Below, one piece after another: positions 1 to 6,146 of a stretch of DNA of 10,701 nt; position 1 is the stretch's first letter; every line of letters starts with the position of its first letter. The position numbers were made by a program, and so were the translations under genes. The stretch comes from an uncultured Clostridia bacterium. GTDB taxonomy: Bacteria; Bacillota; Clostridia; Lachnospirales; Lachnospiraceae. The notes beneath the pieces are model-generated. The model made no database searches and was not told where the DNA came from. It saw only the letters and a program-made list of their open reading frames with translations. The DNA lies in the NCBI GenBank assembly GCA_946623485.1, contig CAMORF010000041.1, positions 1 to 10,701 of the forward strand, written 5' to 3'.

Positions 1-1063
1 CAAGATATTCAATGCCCATGTTCTGAATCACCTGCGCGGTACGGGGCGTGGCGGAAGCGCCGCCGGAGAACAGGCAGTGGAAATTGCTGTTATACAAGAG
101 GCTTCGGAACGGAGTCATGATCCTCCTGGCCGTCGCCAGGCTCCCCGTTTTCCGGATCGAGCGCTCCGCCCGGTCTGACAGAAACGAATATGCGTCAAAG
201 AGATGCTTTGACTTCAGCCCCTCCTCTAATTTGCTGACGAACATATCATGTACCCGGGGGACCATGCCAAAGGCGATCGGCTTAAATACTTTGAATCCTT
301 CAAGAATGGTATCACTGGAAAGATTCTCCACCGTCGCAATGCTCATTCCCTCGTAGAGAAGGGTATATGCAGAAAATAACCCCGAAACGTGGCTCATGGG
401 GAACACCTCCAGCATGGGACGGTCGGAAGGGGAGTACAGAACTCCCTTTCCTTTGATTTTCTGATGTGTGATCAGGATGGATGCATAAGAGATCTCCACG
501 CATTTGCGCCGTGCCGTTGTTCCTGATGAGAACATGATCGCCATGGTGTCCGGCGTCGGCTCTCCACGGTCCGCAGCGTCATTTCCACGGGAAAGAATGC
601 GCCCGCAGGATCGCAGGCCATAGGTCAGAAGAATCGGCGCAGACTGCGTTTTCACCATCTTTTCCGAGTTTTTAAAATCAGTAAAGACTGCGCTCACCTG
701 ACAGTAATCGATCAGCGGCAGCAGCTCTTCATCCGGAATGGCCGCATCTGCCATGACCGCAGTGAGATGATTGGCGGAAACGACAAGAAAGGTGACCAAT
801 GCATCCACTGTAAAATCAGAAAGGATCAGTACCCGATCCCCATCCTTGAGCCCCAGCAGCAGCTTCATTTGCTGAAAATCCTCGATGTAACGAAGCAGGA
901 TGCCAAATGAGATTTTCCAGATGGCGTGATTCTTCATCAGGCAGCTGACCGCGATCTGTTTCTCATGCTCCCGGAAAGAATGCCTGAGTCCCTCGGAAAA
1001 GTCCTCGAAAGTGAACTCCGACAATTCTTTTTGAAATAGATTTCCCCTGTCCTGTGCGATCAT
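1..1063 (-). CDS. AMP-binding (acyl-adenylate-forming) enzyme, 3' end missing
   Basis: An uninterrupted reading frame of 354 codons starts at ATG 1061-1063 and leaves the window at base 1, so the C-terminal lid domain is not seen. It belongs to the acyl-CoA synthetase / NRPS A-domain / luciferase superfamily, which activates a carboxylic acid with ATP to an acyl-adenylate. The P-loop-like A3 motif is at residues 178-192 (FSSGTTARRKCVEIS), the A4-like motif FPMSHVSG at 221-228, and an A5-region SGGA at 333-336. A3 departs from the usual SGTTGxPKG: glycine and proline are replaced by Ala and Arg, but the lysine is kept. The ribosome site AGGAGG lies 10 nt before the ATG. The gene starts 60 bp after the MATE gene on the same strand, so the two are probably co-transcribed. 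The substrate cannot be told from the sequence; fatty or aryl acids, or loading of a carrier protein, are all possible. Confidence 0.88.
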   Translation of the reverse strand, partial: MIAQDRGNLFQKELSEFTFEDFSEGLRHSFREHEKQIAVSCLMKNHAIWKISFGILLRYIEDFQQMKLLLGLKDGDRVLILSDFTVDALVTFLVVSANHLTAVMADAAIPDEELLPLIDYCQVSAVFTDFKNSEKMVKTQSAPILLTYGLRSCGRILSRGNDAADRGEPTPDTMAIMFSSGTTARRKCVEISYASILITHQKIKGKGVLYSPSDRPMLEVFPMSHVSGLFSAYTLLYEGMSIATVENLSSDTILEGFKVFKPIAFGMVPRVHDMFVSKLEEGLKSKHLFDAYSFLSDRAERSIRKTGSLATARRIMTPFRSLLYNSNFHCLFSGGASATPRTAQVIQNMGIEYL

Positions 1064-1123
1064 TATGAAACAGCCTCCTCTTTTCTCTATTGACGCATGT
1101 TTTTCTGTGTCTATAGCTTACTT

Positions 1124-2461
1124 TCAGTTGCGATCTATCTGGCGATTAACTCCTGTATCTCTGCGCATGATATACCACGTAATCAAGATGCATGCACCCT
1201 GCCCGATCACAAAGCACAGCCATATGTAACGGAGCTGCGCGAAAGCCATAAGCACAAATCCTACTGCTGCGGGCAGCGCGAGATGGTTCATCAGACAAAT
1301 GAAATAAGCAGCGCCTGGATGATTCATATTTTGCTCATAGTTGCGCACGATATAATTCACAGTATTGGGCAGGACGGACAATGCATAAAGCCTGAGCCCC
1401 CATGCAGCCATAGCTGCCACTGATTCCGACAGGGGAGAGAACATTCCCACGATCTGATTTGCCAACAGCAAAACTACAACGATCTGTATGAGGTTCACGA
1501 TCACAGACATCCGGACGATCCTCCGGCACAGCCTGGCCGCGGCAGTGTGTCCATCCTGCGCCATCTCCATTCCGATCAGCATGGATGTCGTGCTGCCAAA
1601 ACCGGAAGGGAAGGCCCCTATAAAAAGCTCCACGGAAAAGATGATGGAATTAGCCGCTACAAATGTCACTCCTCCGCGGGCCGAAAGAACTCTGTTCAGA
1701 AAAAGGGTCATGAGGGCGACACAGGATTTATAGACCAGATACAGCAATCCGTACCCGCAGATCTTTTTTAATTCGGAAAAGGAAAAGACGCGGAAGGAAA
1801 ACCGATACCCCGCGTGTGTGAAACAGGGAATCAGCAGCAGTGCAACATACAGATAGCAGCTAATCACCGTTGCCATCGCCATTCCCCAAAGCCCGCCGTG
1901 AAATACAGTGACATTGAGATAATCCAGCAAGACATCCGCCGCAATCTGGGAAAATGCGGCAATGATAATCTGACGCTGGCAGTTTCTCAACTGCAAAAAT
2001 CCGGGAATAATCTGGCCAATCACCAGCGCGGGCAGACAAAACACGATTCCCCTGAGATACTGTGCCGTCAGACCTTGCAGCGGATCGGCGGGAGCACCCA
2101 ATCCCACACACAGCGGCCGGATGAACAAGGAGATCAGAACAGAGATAACCAGTCCTCCCGCACATCCGGTTGTAACGGATGTCGTCAGCACCCGGTTCAG
2201 TCCATCCATATCGTTCTTTCCCGCATACCTGCCTCCAAGAATCTGCACACCCGAAGCCAGAAGCCCGCCCAGTGCGACAAGCAGCATACTGACAGGATTT
2301 GTCAATCCGTAAGCAGCAGTGCATTCATCCCCCAGGAAAACACTGGTCATGATGCCATCGATCAGCAAGGAAACCACCGCAATCAGCATGGTTACGATCT
2401 GTACGGTTGCCACCTTTCCAAGCTGCAGCTTTTGCGCATTATTATGGTCAGTCTTATGCAT
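1124..2461 (-). CDS. MATE family efflux transporter
   Basis: This is an integral membrane protein of 445 residues, the usual size for MATE (multidrug and toxin extrusion) antiporters, which export organic compounds in exchange for Na+ or H+. Hydrophobic segments alternate with short charged loops throughout, consistent with about twelve helices. Typical MATE features include the early GLTNPVSMLLVALGGLLASG stretch followed by GGRYAGK. I prefer ATG 2459-2461. A GTG at 2468-2470 is also in frame, adding three residues; the AAAGGA site is about 13 nt from the ATG but only about 3 nt from the GTG, so the start is not settled. A sigma-A promoter lies about 75 bp upstream. The adenylating-enzyme gene follows after 60 bp, which suggests export of a compound made with that enzyme, but this is inference. 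The substrate is unknown. Confidence 0.9.
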   Translation of the reverse strand: MHKTDHNNAQKLQLGKVATVQIVTMLIAVVSLLIDGIMTSVFLGDECTAAYGLTNPVSMLLVALGGLLASGVQILGGRYAGKNDMDGLNRVLTTSVTTGCAGGLVISVLISLFIRPLCVGLGAPADPLQGLTAQYLRGIVFCLPALVIGQIIPGFLQLRNCQRQIIIAAFSQIAADVLLDYLNVTVFHGGLWGMAMATVISCYLYVALLLIPCFTHAGYRFSFRVFSFSELKKICGYGLLYLVYKSCVALMTLFLNRVLSARGGVTFVAANSIIFSVELFIGAFPSGFGSTTSMLIGMEMAQDGHTAAARLCRRIVRMSVIVNLIQIVVVLLLANQIVGMFSPLSESVAAMAAWGLRLYALSVLPNTVNYIVRNYEQNMNHPGAAYFICLMNHLALPAAVGFVLMAFAQLRYIWLCFVIGQGACILITWYIMRRDTGVNRQIDRN

Positions 2462-2536
2462 TTGTCTCACACATCCTTTATTATTGTTTCACTTACAATC
2501 TACAGTCAGCACAGCGAATACAAAGATACCGTATTT

Positions 2537-2564
2537 ATTATATCGTTCCTTTATTGTCAGTCAA
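2537..2564 (-). promoter_or_regulatory. Sigma-A promoter of the MATE operon
   Basis: Read on the minus strand, TTGACT (2559-2564) is followed after 16 nt by a perfect TATAAT (2537-2542). Transcription would start near 2530, leaving a leader of about 70 nt. A small dyad, AATAC (2517-2521) with GTATT (2531-2535), sits at the expected start site and could be an operator, but it is too short to be sure. Confidence 0.7.
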
Positions 2565-2587
2565 GGAAGCCGGCGAGAAACCTGTTT

Positions 2588-2661
2588 AGGATCTGTTCAA
2601 ATAACTTATGGCCTTGCTTGCCTTTTTCTCTGATTCCACAGGCCAGGGTTCGGTTAAATAG
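2588..2661 (+). repeat. Dispersed intergenic repeat, copy 1
   Basis: About 75 bp starting AGGATCTGTTCAAA and ending near GGTTCGGTTA recurs at 8408-8481 in the same orientation. By eye there are about 10 substitutions and two single-base indels, so roughly 84 % identity. The two copies lie between unrelated genes and have no shared reading frame, which fits a MITE, an insertion-sequence end or a conserved non-coding element. Both copies lie upstream of a minus-strand gene: MATE here and dtd for copy 2. Confidence 0.8.
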
Positions 2662-2748
2662 TCGGGCGGTATGGGCTCTTCATATATGCTTTCAGATCAA
2701 GGCTTTCTGAACATGCTGCCGGGAACAAAGTGCTTGGAATCTTCATTG

Positions 2749-2780
2749 TTTTCGGCTAAAATGTTTTTCGGCTAAAATGT
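2749..2780. repeat. Exact 16-bp tandem duplication
   Basis: TTTTCGGCTAAAATGT occurs at 2749-2764 and again, without any gap or mismatch, at 2765-2780. It lies in non-coding DNA about 180 bp before the NlpC/P60 gene. It may be a replication-slippage duplication or a pair of protein-binding sites. Confidence 0.9.
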
Positions 2781-2876
2781 ATTCCGCAATATAAAGATTG
2801 TATCGAGATGCAGACCGCCGCGCTTATCTATGACTGATATCAGGAGAATGCACGAATGGAAAAAGACACAATTTTG

Positions 2877-2888
2877 CTATAGCTATAG
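2877..2888. promoter_or_regulatory. Palindromic possible operator upstream of NlpC/P60 gene
   Basis: CTATAGCTATAG is a perfect 12-bp palindrome and is followed at 2889-2894 by a further TATAGC. It sits in the AT-rich stretch where the promoter of the downstream gene would be expected. Candidate -10 boxes (TATAGT 2884-2889, TATGCT 2900-2905) lack a good -35 at the right distance, so promoter placement is uncertain. Confidence 0.3.
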
Positions 2889-2928
2889 TATAGCTGTGTT
2901 ATGCTGGTAATAGTTTTGCAAGAGCACA

Positions 2929-2952
2929 CAAGTGTAAATGCAAGTGTAAAAG
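2929..2952. repeat. 12-bp tandem repeat before ribosome site
   Basis: CAAGTGTAAATG (2929-2940) is followed directly by CAAGTGTAAAAG (2941-2952), with one mismatch. The second unit runs into the AGGAGG ribosome site of the NlpC/P60 gene at 2951-2956. Confidence 0.8.
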
Positions 2953-2963
2953 GAGGTTACAGG

Positions 2964-4238
2964 ATGAAGATTCAGGCAATGAAGAATCGGGTATGGAGCA
3001 GGATCGCATGGGGGCTTGTGGCAGTTTTGCCGGCCGCAGGTTTCACCACATATGCGCATGCAGGAGAGATGACAGAATCCTTGGAGGAGATCATGACGGA
3101 AACGGAAAGCAGTTCGGTTGTTACCGTAGGGGAGGCGCTGTATGAAGGCGTAGAGAACTATGGCGCCGAGGAAGTCAACAAGGATACAAAAGAGACTTTC
3201 CGCTACAGATTCCTTGTGGATGGAGAGGAGAAGACATATCAGATTGATCCGGGGGAAGCCGACGAAGAGGGCGAGTATGCCTATCCGGTTCAGAATGTGC
3301 TGAAAGAACAGTATCCGTATGAGCTCAGCGTTGTGGGAGATACTATCATTGCGGCCAGGGAACTTCCTTCGGCTGAGACGATTGCGTATGAAAGCGTGGT
3401 GAGCGGCACGCCGGGAGTCAGGACACTTGCCAATTTCCTGAAGACAGCCATGGAGCCTGTCGGAACGACATTATACATCTATGGAGGCGGCTGGGACTGG
3501 CAGGATGTCGGTTCCTCGATACAGACAAAGACGATCGGCGTCTCTTCCGACTGGGTGCGTTTTTTCCGTGAGCAGGATGAGAACTTCACGTATAAATCAA
3601 AGGATGGGAACGAGGACAATTCCGATCCGGCAACCAGCTACTATCCGTATGGCGGATACAATGAGTATTACTACGCAGGCCTGGACTGTTCCGGATATCT
3701 GGGATGGGCAATCTATAACACGCTGGAGACGGAGGATGGAGAAGACGGTTACGTGACCTTTGCGAGCCACATTGCGAAGGATCTGTCCGACCTGGGATTT
3801 GGAGAATGGACACAGGACATTGCGATGCCATCCGAGGAGAATGATTATGTGATGAAGCCGGGAGATGTCATGAGCACCAACGGCCATGTCTGGATCAGCC
3901 TTGGAACATGTGATGACAACAGTATCGTCATTCTTCACAGCACGCCGGCTGACAGCAGAACCGGACAGCCGGGAGGAGGCGTGGAGATCAGTGCCATCGG
4001 GCTGTCAGAAGACTGTGAGGCTTATCAGATCGCGGACCGATATATGTCTGAATATTTTCCGGAATGGTATGAACGGTATCCGGTTAAGCTTGCGGATCCT
4101 GAATCATACTTTACCTTTGAAGGAGACAATGCGGGACGCTTTACATGGGAATTTGGCGAAGATGAGGATGGCTTCACGGATCCGGATGGAATTCAGGACA
4201 TGTCCCCGGCAGATGTGCTTGAGTGCCTGTTTTCATAA
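2964..4238 (+). CDS. Secreted NlpC/P60-type peptidoglycan hydrolase
   Basis: The protein has 424 residues. ATG 2964 is chosen because AGGAGG (2951-2956) lies 7 nt before it and a signal peptide follows at once: a basic N-terminus, a hydrophobic core at about 14-26 and a likely cut after AHA (31-33). Residues 35-165 are an acidic region I do not recognise. The C-terminal half is a C40 (NlpC/P60, papain-like) domain. It has LYIYGGGWDW at 170-179, catalytic Cys242 in GLDCSGY, GDVM at 300-303, catalytic His308 in GHVWISLG, and a candidate third polar residue, His325 in ILHSTP. Family members cleave gamma-D-Glu-diamino acid bonds in peptidoglycan stem peptides outside the cell. No SH3b or LysM wall-binding domain is visible, so targeting may rest on the N-terminal region. 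The gene appears monocistronic. Confidence 0.85.
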   Translation: MKIQAMKNRVWSRIAWGLVAVLPAAGFTTYAHAGEMTESLEEIMTETESSSVVTVGEALYEGVENYGAEEVNKDTKETFRYRFLVDGEEKTYQIDPGEADEEGEYAYPVQNVLKEQYPYELSVVGDTIIAARELPSAETIAYESVVSGTPGVRTLANFLKTAMEPVGTTLYIYGGGWDWQDVGSSIQTKTIGVSSDWVRFFREQDENFTYKSKDGNEDNSDPATSYYPYGGYNEYYYAGLDCSGYLGWAIYNTLETEDGEDGYVTFASHIAKDLSDLGFGEWTQDIAMPSEENDYVMKPGDVMSTNGHVWISLGTCDDNSIVILHSTPADSRTGQPGGGVEISAIGLSEDCEAYQIADRYMSEYFPEWYERYPVKLADPESYFTFEGDNAGRFTWEFGEDEDGFTDPDGIQDMSPADVLECLFS

Positions 4239-4281
4239 TATGCCGGTTCCGTTCAGCGATGCCCTGCCGCCCTGCTGACAG

Positions 4282-4312
4282 AGGTATGGTTTGCAATCAT
4301 CCATCCTTTTTT
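4282..4312 (+). terminator. Possible Rho-independent terminator after NlpC/P60 gene
   Basis: AGG-T-ATGG (4282-4289) can pair with CCATCCT (4301-4307) across an 11-nt loop with one bulged T, followed by a run of six T (4307-4312). The stem is short and bulged. Part of its right arm also forms part of a longer inverted repeat described separately. Confidence 0.4.
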
Positions 4313-4378
4313 CATAGGGTATGTGAAATCAGTTGTTGCGAAGCAGCAAGCTATGAATTAAAATGAGGATGGGTGGTT
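4295..4378. repeat. Nested inverted repeats, possible structured RNA
   Basis: Three nested complementary pairs are visible. An outer 13-bp stem pairs 4295-4307 with 4366-4378, including three G-U pairs on the plus strand. A middle 7-bp perfect stem pairs TTCATAG (4311-4317) with CTATGAA (4351-4357). An inner 7-bp hairpin pairs TTGTTGC (4333-4339) with GCAGCAA (4343-4349) over the loop GAA. It matches no riboswitch consensus I know. It could be a small RNA, a MITE-like element, or an operator overlapping the putative promoter. Confidence 0.55.
4336..4364 (+). promoter_or_regulatory. Possible promoter for the diguanylate cyclase gene
   Basis: TTGCGA (4336-4341) and TAAAAT (4359-4364) are separated by 17 nt. 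The -10 matches consensus at five of six bases and the -35 at four. It lies inside the nested inverted repeats, so the same bases could act as DNA or as RNA structure. Confidence 0.35.
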
Positions 4379-4381
4379 GAG

Positions 4382-4446
4382 TTGCTGAGTCGTTTCGTTT
4401 ATTTGCAGCTGCATGTTATTGAGCTATTTCGTTTTGAGGCTGCATG
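4382..4446. repeat. Degenerate 34-bp tandem repeat
   Basis: Unit 1 (4382-4415) and unit 2 (4416-4446) share, in order, TGAG, TTTCGTTT and GCTGCATG at matching offsets (34, 34 and 31 nt), the last after a 3-nt deletion. About 22 of 34 positions agree. Confidence 0.55.
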
Positions 4447-4645
4447 CTGCTAAGGCAATGTATATTAGTGAGCCGCCTGAGCGTATGCTAAGGAATTGCT
4501 CATGGATCGCTTTTTGGCTATGGCATAGTAAGAAGCGGTTTATGGAAGGCATCCGGAACAGCATCGCGAAAGAGGCTCATTTTTATTATGCGGATATGTG
4601 AGACAGAACCTGTTTTCGTTTCCCTGGATGAGTGAGGCGTATCTT

Positions 4646-6001
4646 ATGTCATCAAGAGAGTTTGCAAAAGAAGAGAAGGGCAAGGGGATATCGCTGCGGA
4701 CAATTCATTTTTGGCTGATTGTCGGGGCAGTCGTGATTTCAGGCCTGATGTTTTTTTCTACTTACCGTATGTCTGCCAGCTTCCGGAATCTGACGCAGGC
4801 ATCTGAGCAGCAGATCGAGCTGAGGAAGGCTGCCCGTGAACTGATGGACGCTTCAGATTATCTGACGGAGAAGGTCCAGCGGTTTACGATCCATGGGGAC
4901 AGGCGTTTTCTTGAGGAGTACTTTTCGGAGGCGTTTGAGGCCCATCACAGGGAGGAAGCGATCGAAAGAATGTCGGTGGGCGCTGCAAGCACGCAGGCCT
5001 TTGCAAGGCTGCAGAACGCCATGGAAAGTTCCCTGGAGCTGATGAAGCAGGAATACTATGCGATGCGGCTTGTGATTGAAGCAAAGGGATATACGGAGTA
5101 TCCGGAAGAGCTTCGGTCTGTGGAATTGTCCAAAGAGGATCAGGCGCTGAGCGCCGAGGATAAGATGCGCCGTGCCACGGAGCTGGTGCTGAATGAGGAT
5201 TATTATGTCCTGAAGGATCAGATCCGGGAGAATATGAAGGCAAGCCTGGATGAGCTGGAGGTGATGGCATATGATACAGATGCATCAGCATTGGAGTCTC
5301 TGCGCGATGAGATGCTGTTTGTCCGGATCGTAATAGTGCTCCAGGCCATCGGGATTGTCTTTATGGTCTGGCTGACCGCGCGTCTGGGAATCCATCCTGT
5401 CCTGAATGCTGTGGAGCGTATTAAGGAGGACAGCCCGATTCCGGAGATCGGGGCCAATGAATTCCGGTATCTGGCACGTACCTATAACAAGATGTATGAA
5501 GTTTACAAGAACAGCCTGGAACATCTGAATTTCAAAGCATCCCATGATGAGCTGACCGGTGCGTATAACCGGGCGGGATATGACCTGCTGGTATCCAGTC
5601 TGGATTTGTCATCGACATACATGATTCTGATTGATGTTGATAATTTTAAAACGATCAATGACACCTATGGGCATGAGACCGGCGACCGGGTGCTCATCAA
5701 GGTAGTGGATACGCTGAAGAATAATTTCCGTTCGGATGATTATGTCTGCCGGATGGGCGGCGATGAGTTCGTAGTGTTGGCTGTCCATGCGACGGCCATG
5801 CAGCACCACCTTCTGGAAACAAAGATTACACAGATTAATAAGGAACTTGAGATTACGGACGACGGGCTTCCGGCCACGTCAATCAGTGCCGGGATTGTGC
5901 ATGGATTGCCGGATAAGGATGCGGATATGCTGCTGCATGAAGCGGATGAAGCCTTGTATGAAACAAAGCACAGAGGGAAGCACGGTTTTACATTTGCCTG
6001 A
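4646..6001 (+). CDS. Membrane-bound diguanylate cyclase (GGDEF protein)
   Basis: The protein has 451 residues and joins two GTP into the second messenger c-di-GMP. I chose ATG 4646 because GTGAGG lies 8 nt before it; in-frame GTG 4598 and ATG 4628 lack ribosome sites. The layout is a transmembrane helix at about 20-40, an extracytoplasmic helical sensor of about 180 residues (resembling four-helix-bundle sensors, with ASDYLTEKVQRFTIHGD at 69-85), a second helix at about 224-246, a HAMP-like linker at 247-290 with GANEFRYLARTYNKM, and a GGDEF domain from about 295. The catalytic motif GGDEF is intact at 371-375. Upstream are DELTGAYNR (301-309) and LIDVDNFKTINDTYGHETGD (328-347), which carry metal- and guanine-binding residues. 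RSDD at 362-365 is a correctly spaced RxxD inhibitory site, so product feedback is expected. No EAL or HD-GYP domain is present. The input ligand is unknown. Confidence 0.93.
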   Translation: MSSREFAKEEKGKGISLRTIHFWLIVGAVVISGLMFFSTYRMSASFRNLTQASEQQIELRKAARELMDASDYLTEKVQRFTIHGDRRFLEEYFSEAFEAHHREEAIERMSVGAASTQAFARLQNAMESSLELMKQEYYAMRLVIEAKGYTEYPEELRSVELSKEDQALSAEDKMRRATELVLNEDYYVLKDQIRENMKASLDELEVMAYDTDASALESLRDEMLFVRIVIVLQAIGIVFMVWLTARLGIHPVLNAVERIKEDSPIPEIGANEFRYLARTYNKMYEVYKNSLEHLNFKASHDELTGAYNRAGYDLLVSSLDLSSTYMILIDVDNFKTINDTYGHETGDRVLIKVVDTLKNNFRSDDYVCRMGGDEFVVLAVHATAMQHHLLETKITQINKELEITDDGLPATSISAGIVHGLPDKDADMLLHEADEALYETKHRGKHGFTFA

Positions 6002-6059
6002 TTGCTTGGAGGACTTGTTATAAATTCTTTGGATCCCCATGCAAACCGGAATTCTTCTT

Positions 6060-6088
6060 TTGACGTGTGGGAAGCGTGGTGGTATAAT
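6060..6088 (+). promoter_or_regulatory. Near-consensus sigma-A promoter of the NSS transporter
   Basis: TTGACG (6060-6065) is followed after exactly 17 nt by TATAAT (6083-6088). TGG just before the -10 also fits an extended -10 element. Transcription should start near 6095, about 50 nt before the start codon, so the transporter is probably transcribed independently of the cyclase gene. Confidence 0.8.
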
Positions 6089-6146
6089 CATGTTTCTGAC
6101 AAAACACTATCATGCAGAGGAATACGGATGTTAAGGAGAATGCGAT

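Larger units (their letters stand above)
2462..2963. other. Non-coding interval between the divergent MATE and NlpC/P60 genes
   Basis: About 500 bp without a credible gene. It contains the MATE promoter at its left end, one copy of a dispersed repeat (2588-2661), an exact 16-bp tandem duplication (2749-2780), a 12-bp palindrome (2877-2888) and a 12-bp tandem repeat just before the NlpC/P60 ribosome site (2929-2952). A short match to TTTCTGAACA, also present beside the second repeat copy at 8391-8400, lies at 2704-2713. No convincing promoter for the downstream gene was found, although the AT-rich stretch 2871-2913 is the likeliest place. Confidence 0.7.
4239..4645. other. Non-coding interval before the diguanylate cyclase
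   Basis: About 400 bp with no credible gene. It holds a weak terminator (4282-4312), nested inverted repeats (4295-4378), a possible promoter (TTGCGA 4336-4341, 17 nt, TAAAAT 4359-4364) and a degenerate 34-bp tandem repeat (4382-4446). From the putative start site near 4371 the leader to the cyclase start would be about 275 nt, unusually long. A 62-codon frame at 4413-4601 lacks a ribosome site and resembles nothing known to me. Confidence 0.6.

Noticed and set aside
2645..2661. GGTTCGGTT as a tRNA T-loop
   Set aside because: It resembles the GGTTCGA motif, but no acceptor, D or anticodon stem can be built around either copy.
1814..2710. 298-codon plus-strand frame antisense to the MATE gene
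   Set aside because: It is low in hydrophobic order, has no ribosome site or known motifs, and is explained as a shadow of the MATE gene.
4282..4378. Terminator/antiterminator switch
   Set aside because: The weak terminator (4282-4312) and the 13-bp stem (4295-4307 with 4366-4378) exclude each other, but the competing arm lies downstream of the T run and would not yet be transcribed when termination is decided.
4413..4601. 62-codon plus-strand frame just before the diguanylate cyclase
   Set aside because: Its ATG lies inside a degenerate tandem repeat with no ribosome site, and the product resembles nothing known. A translated leader peptide cannot be excluded, but nothing positive supports it.
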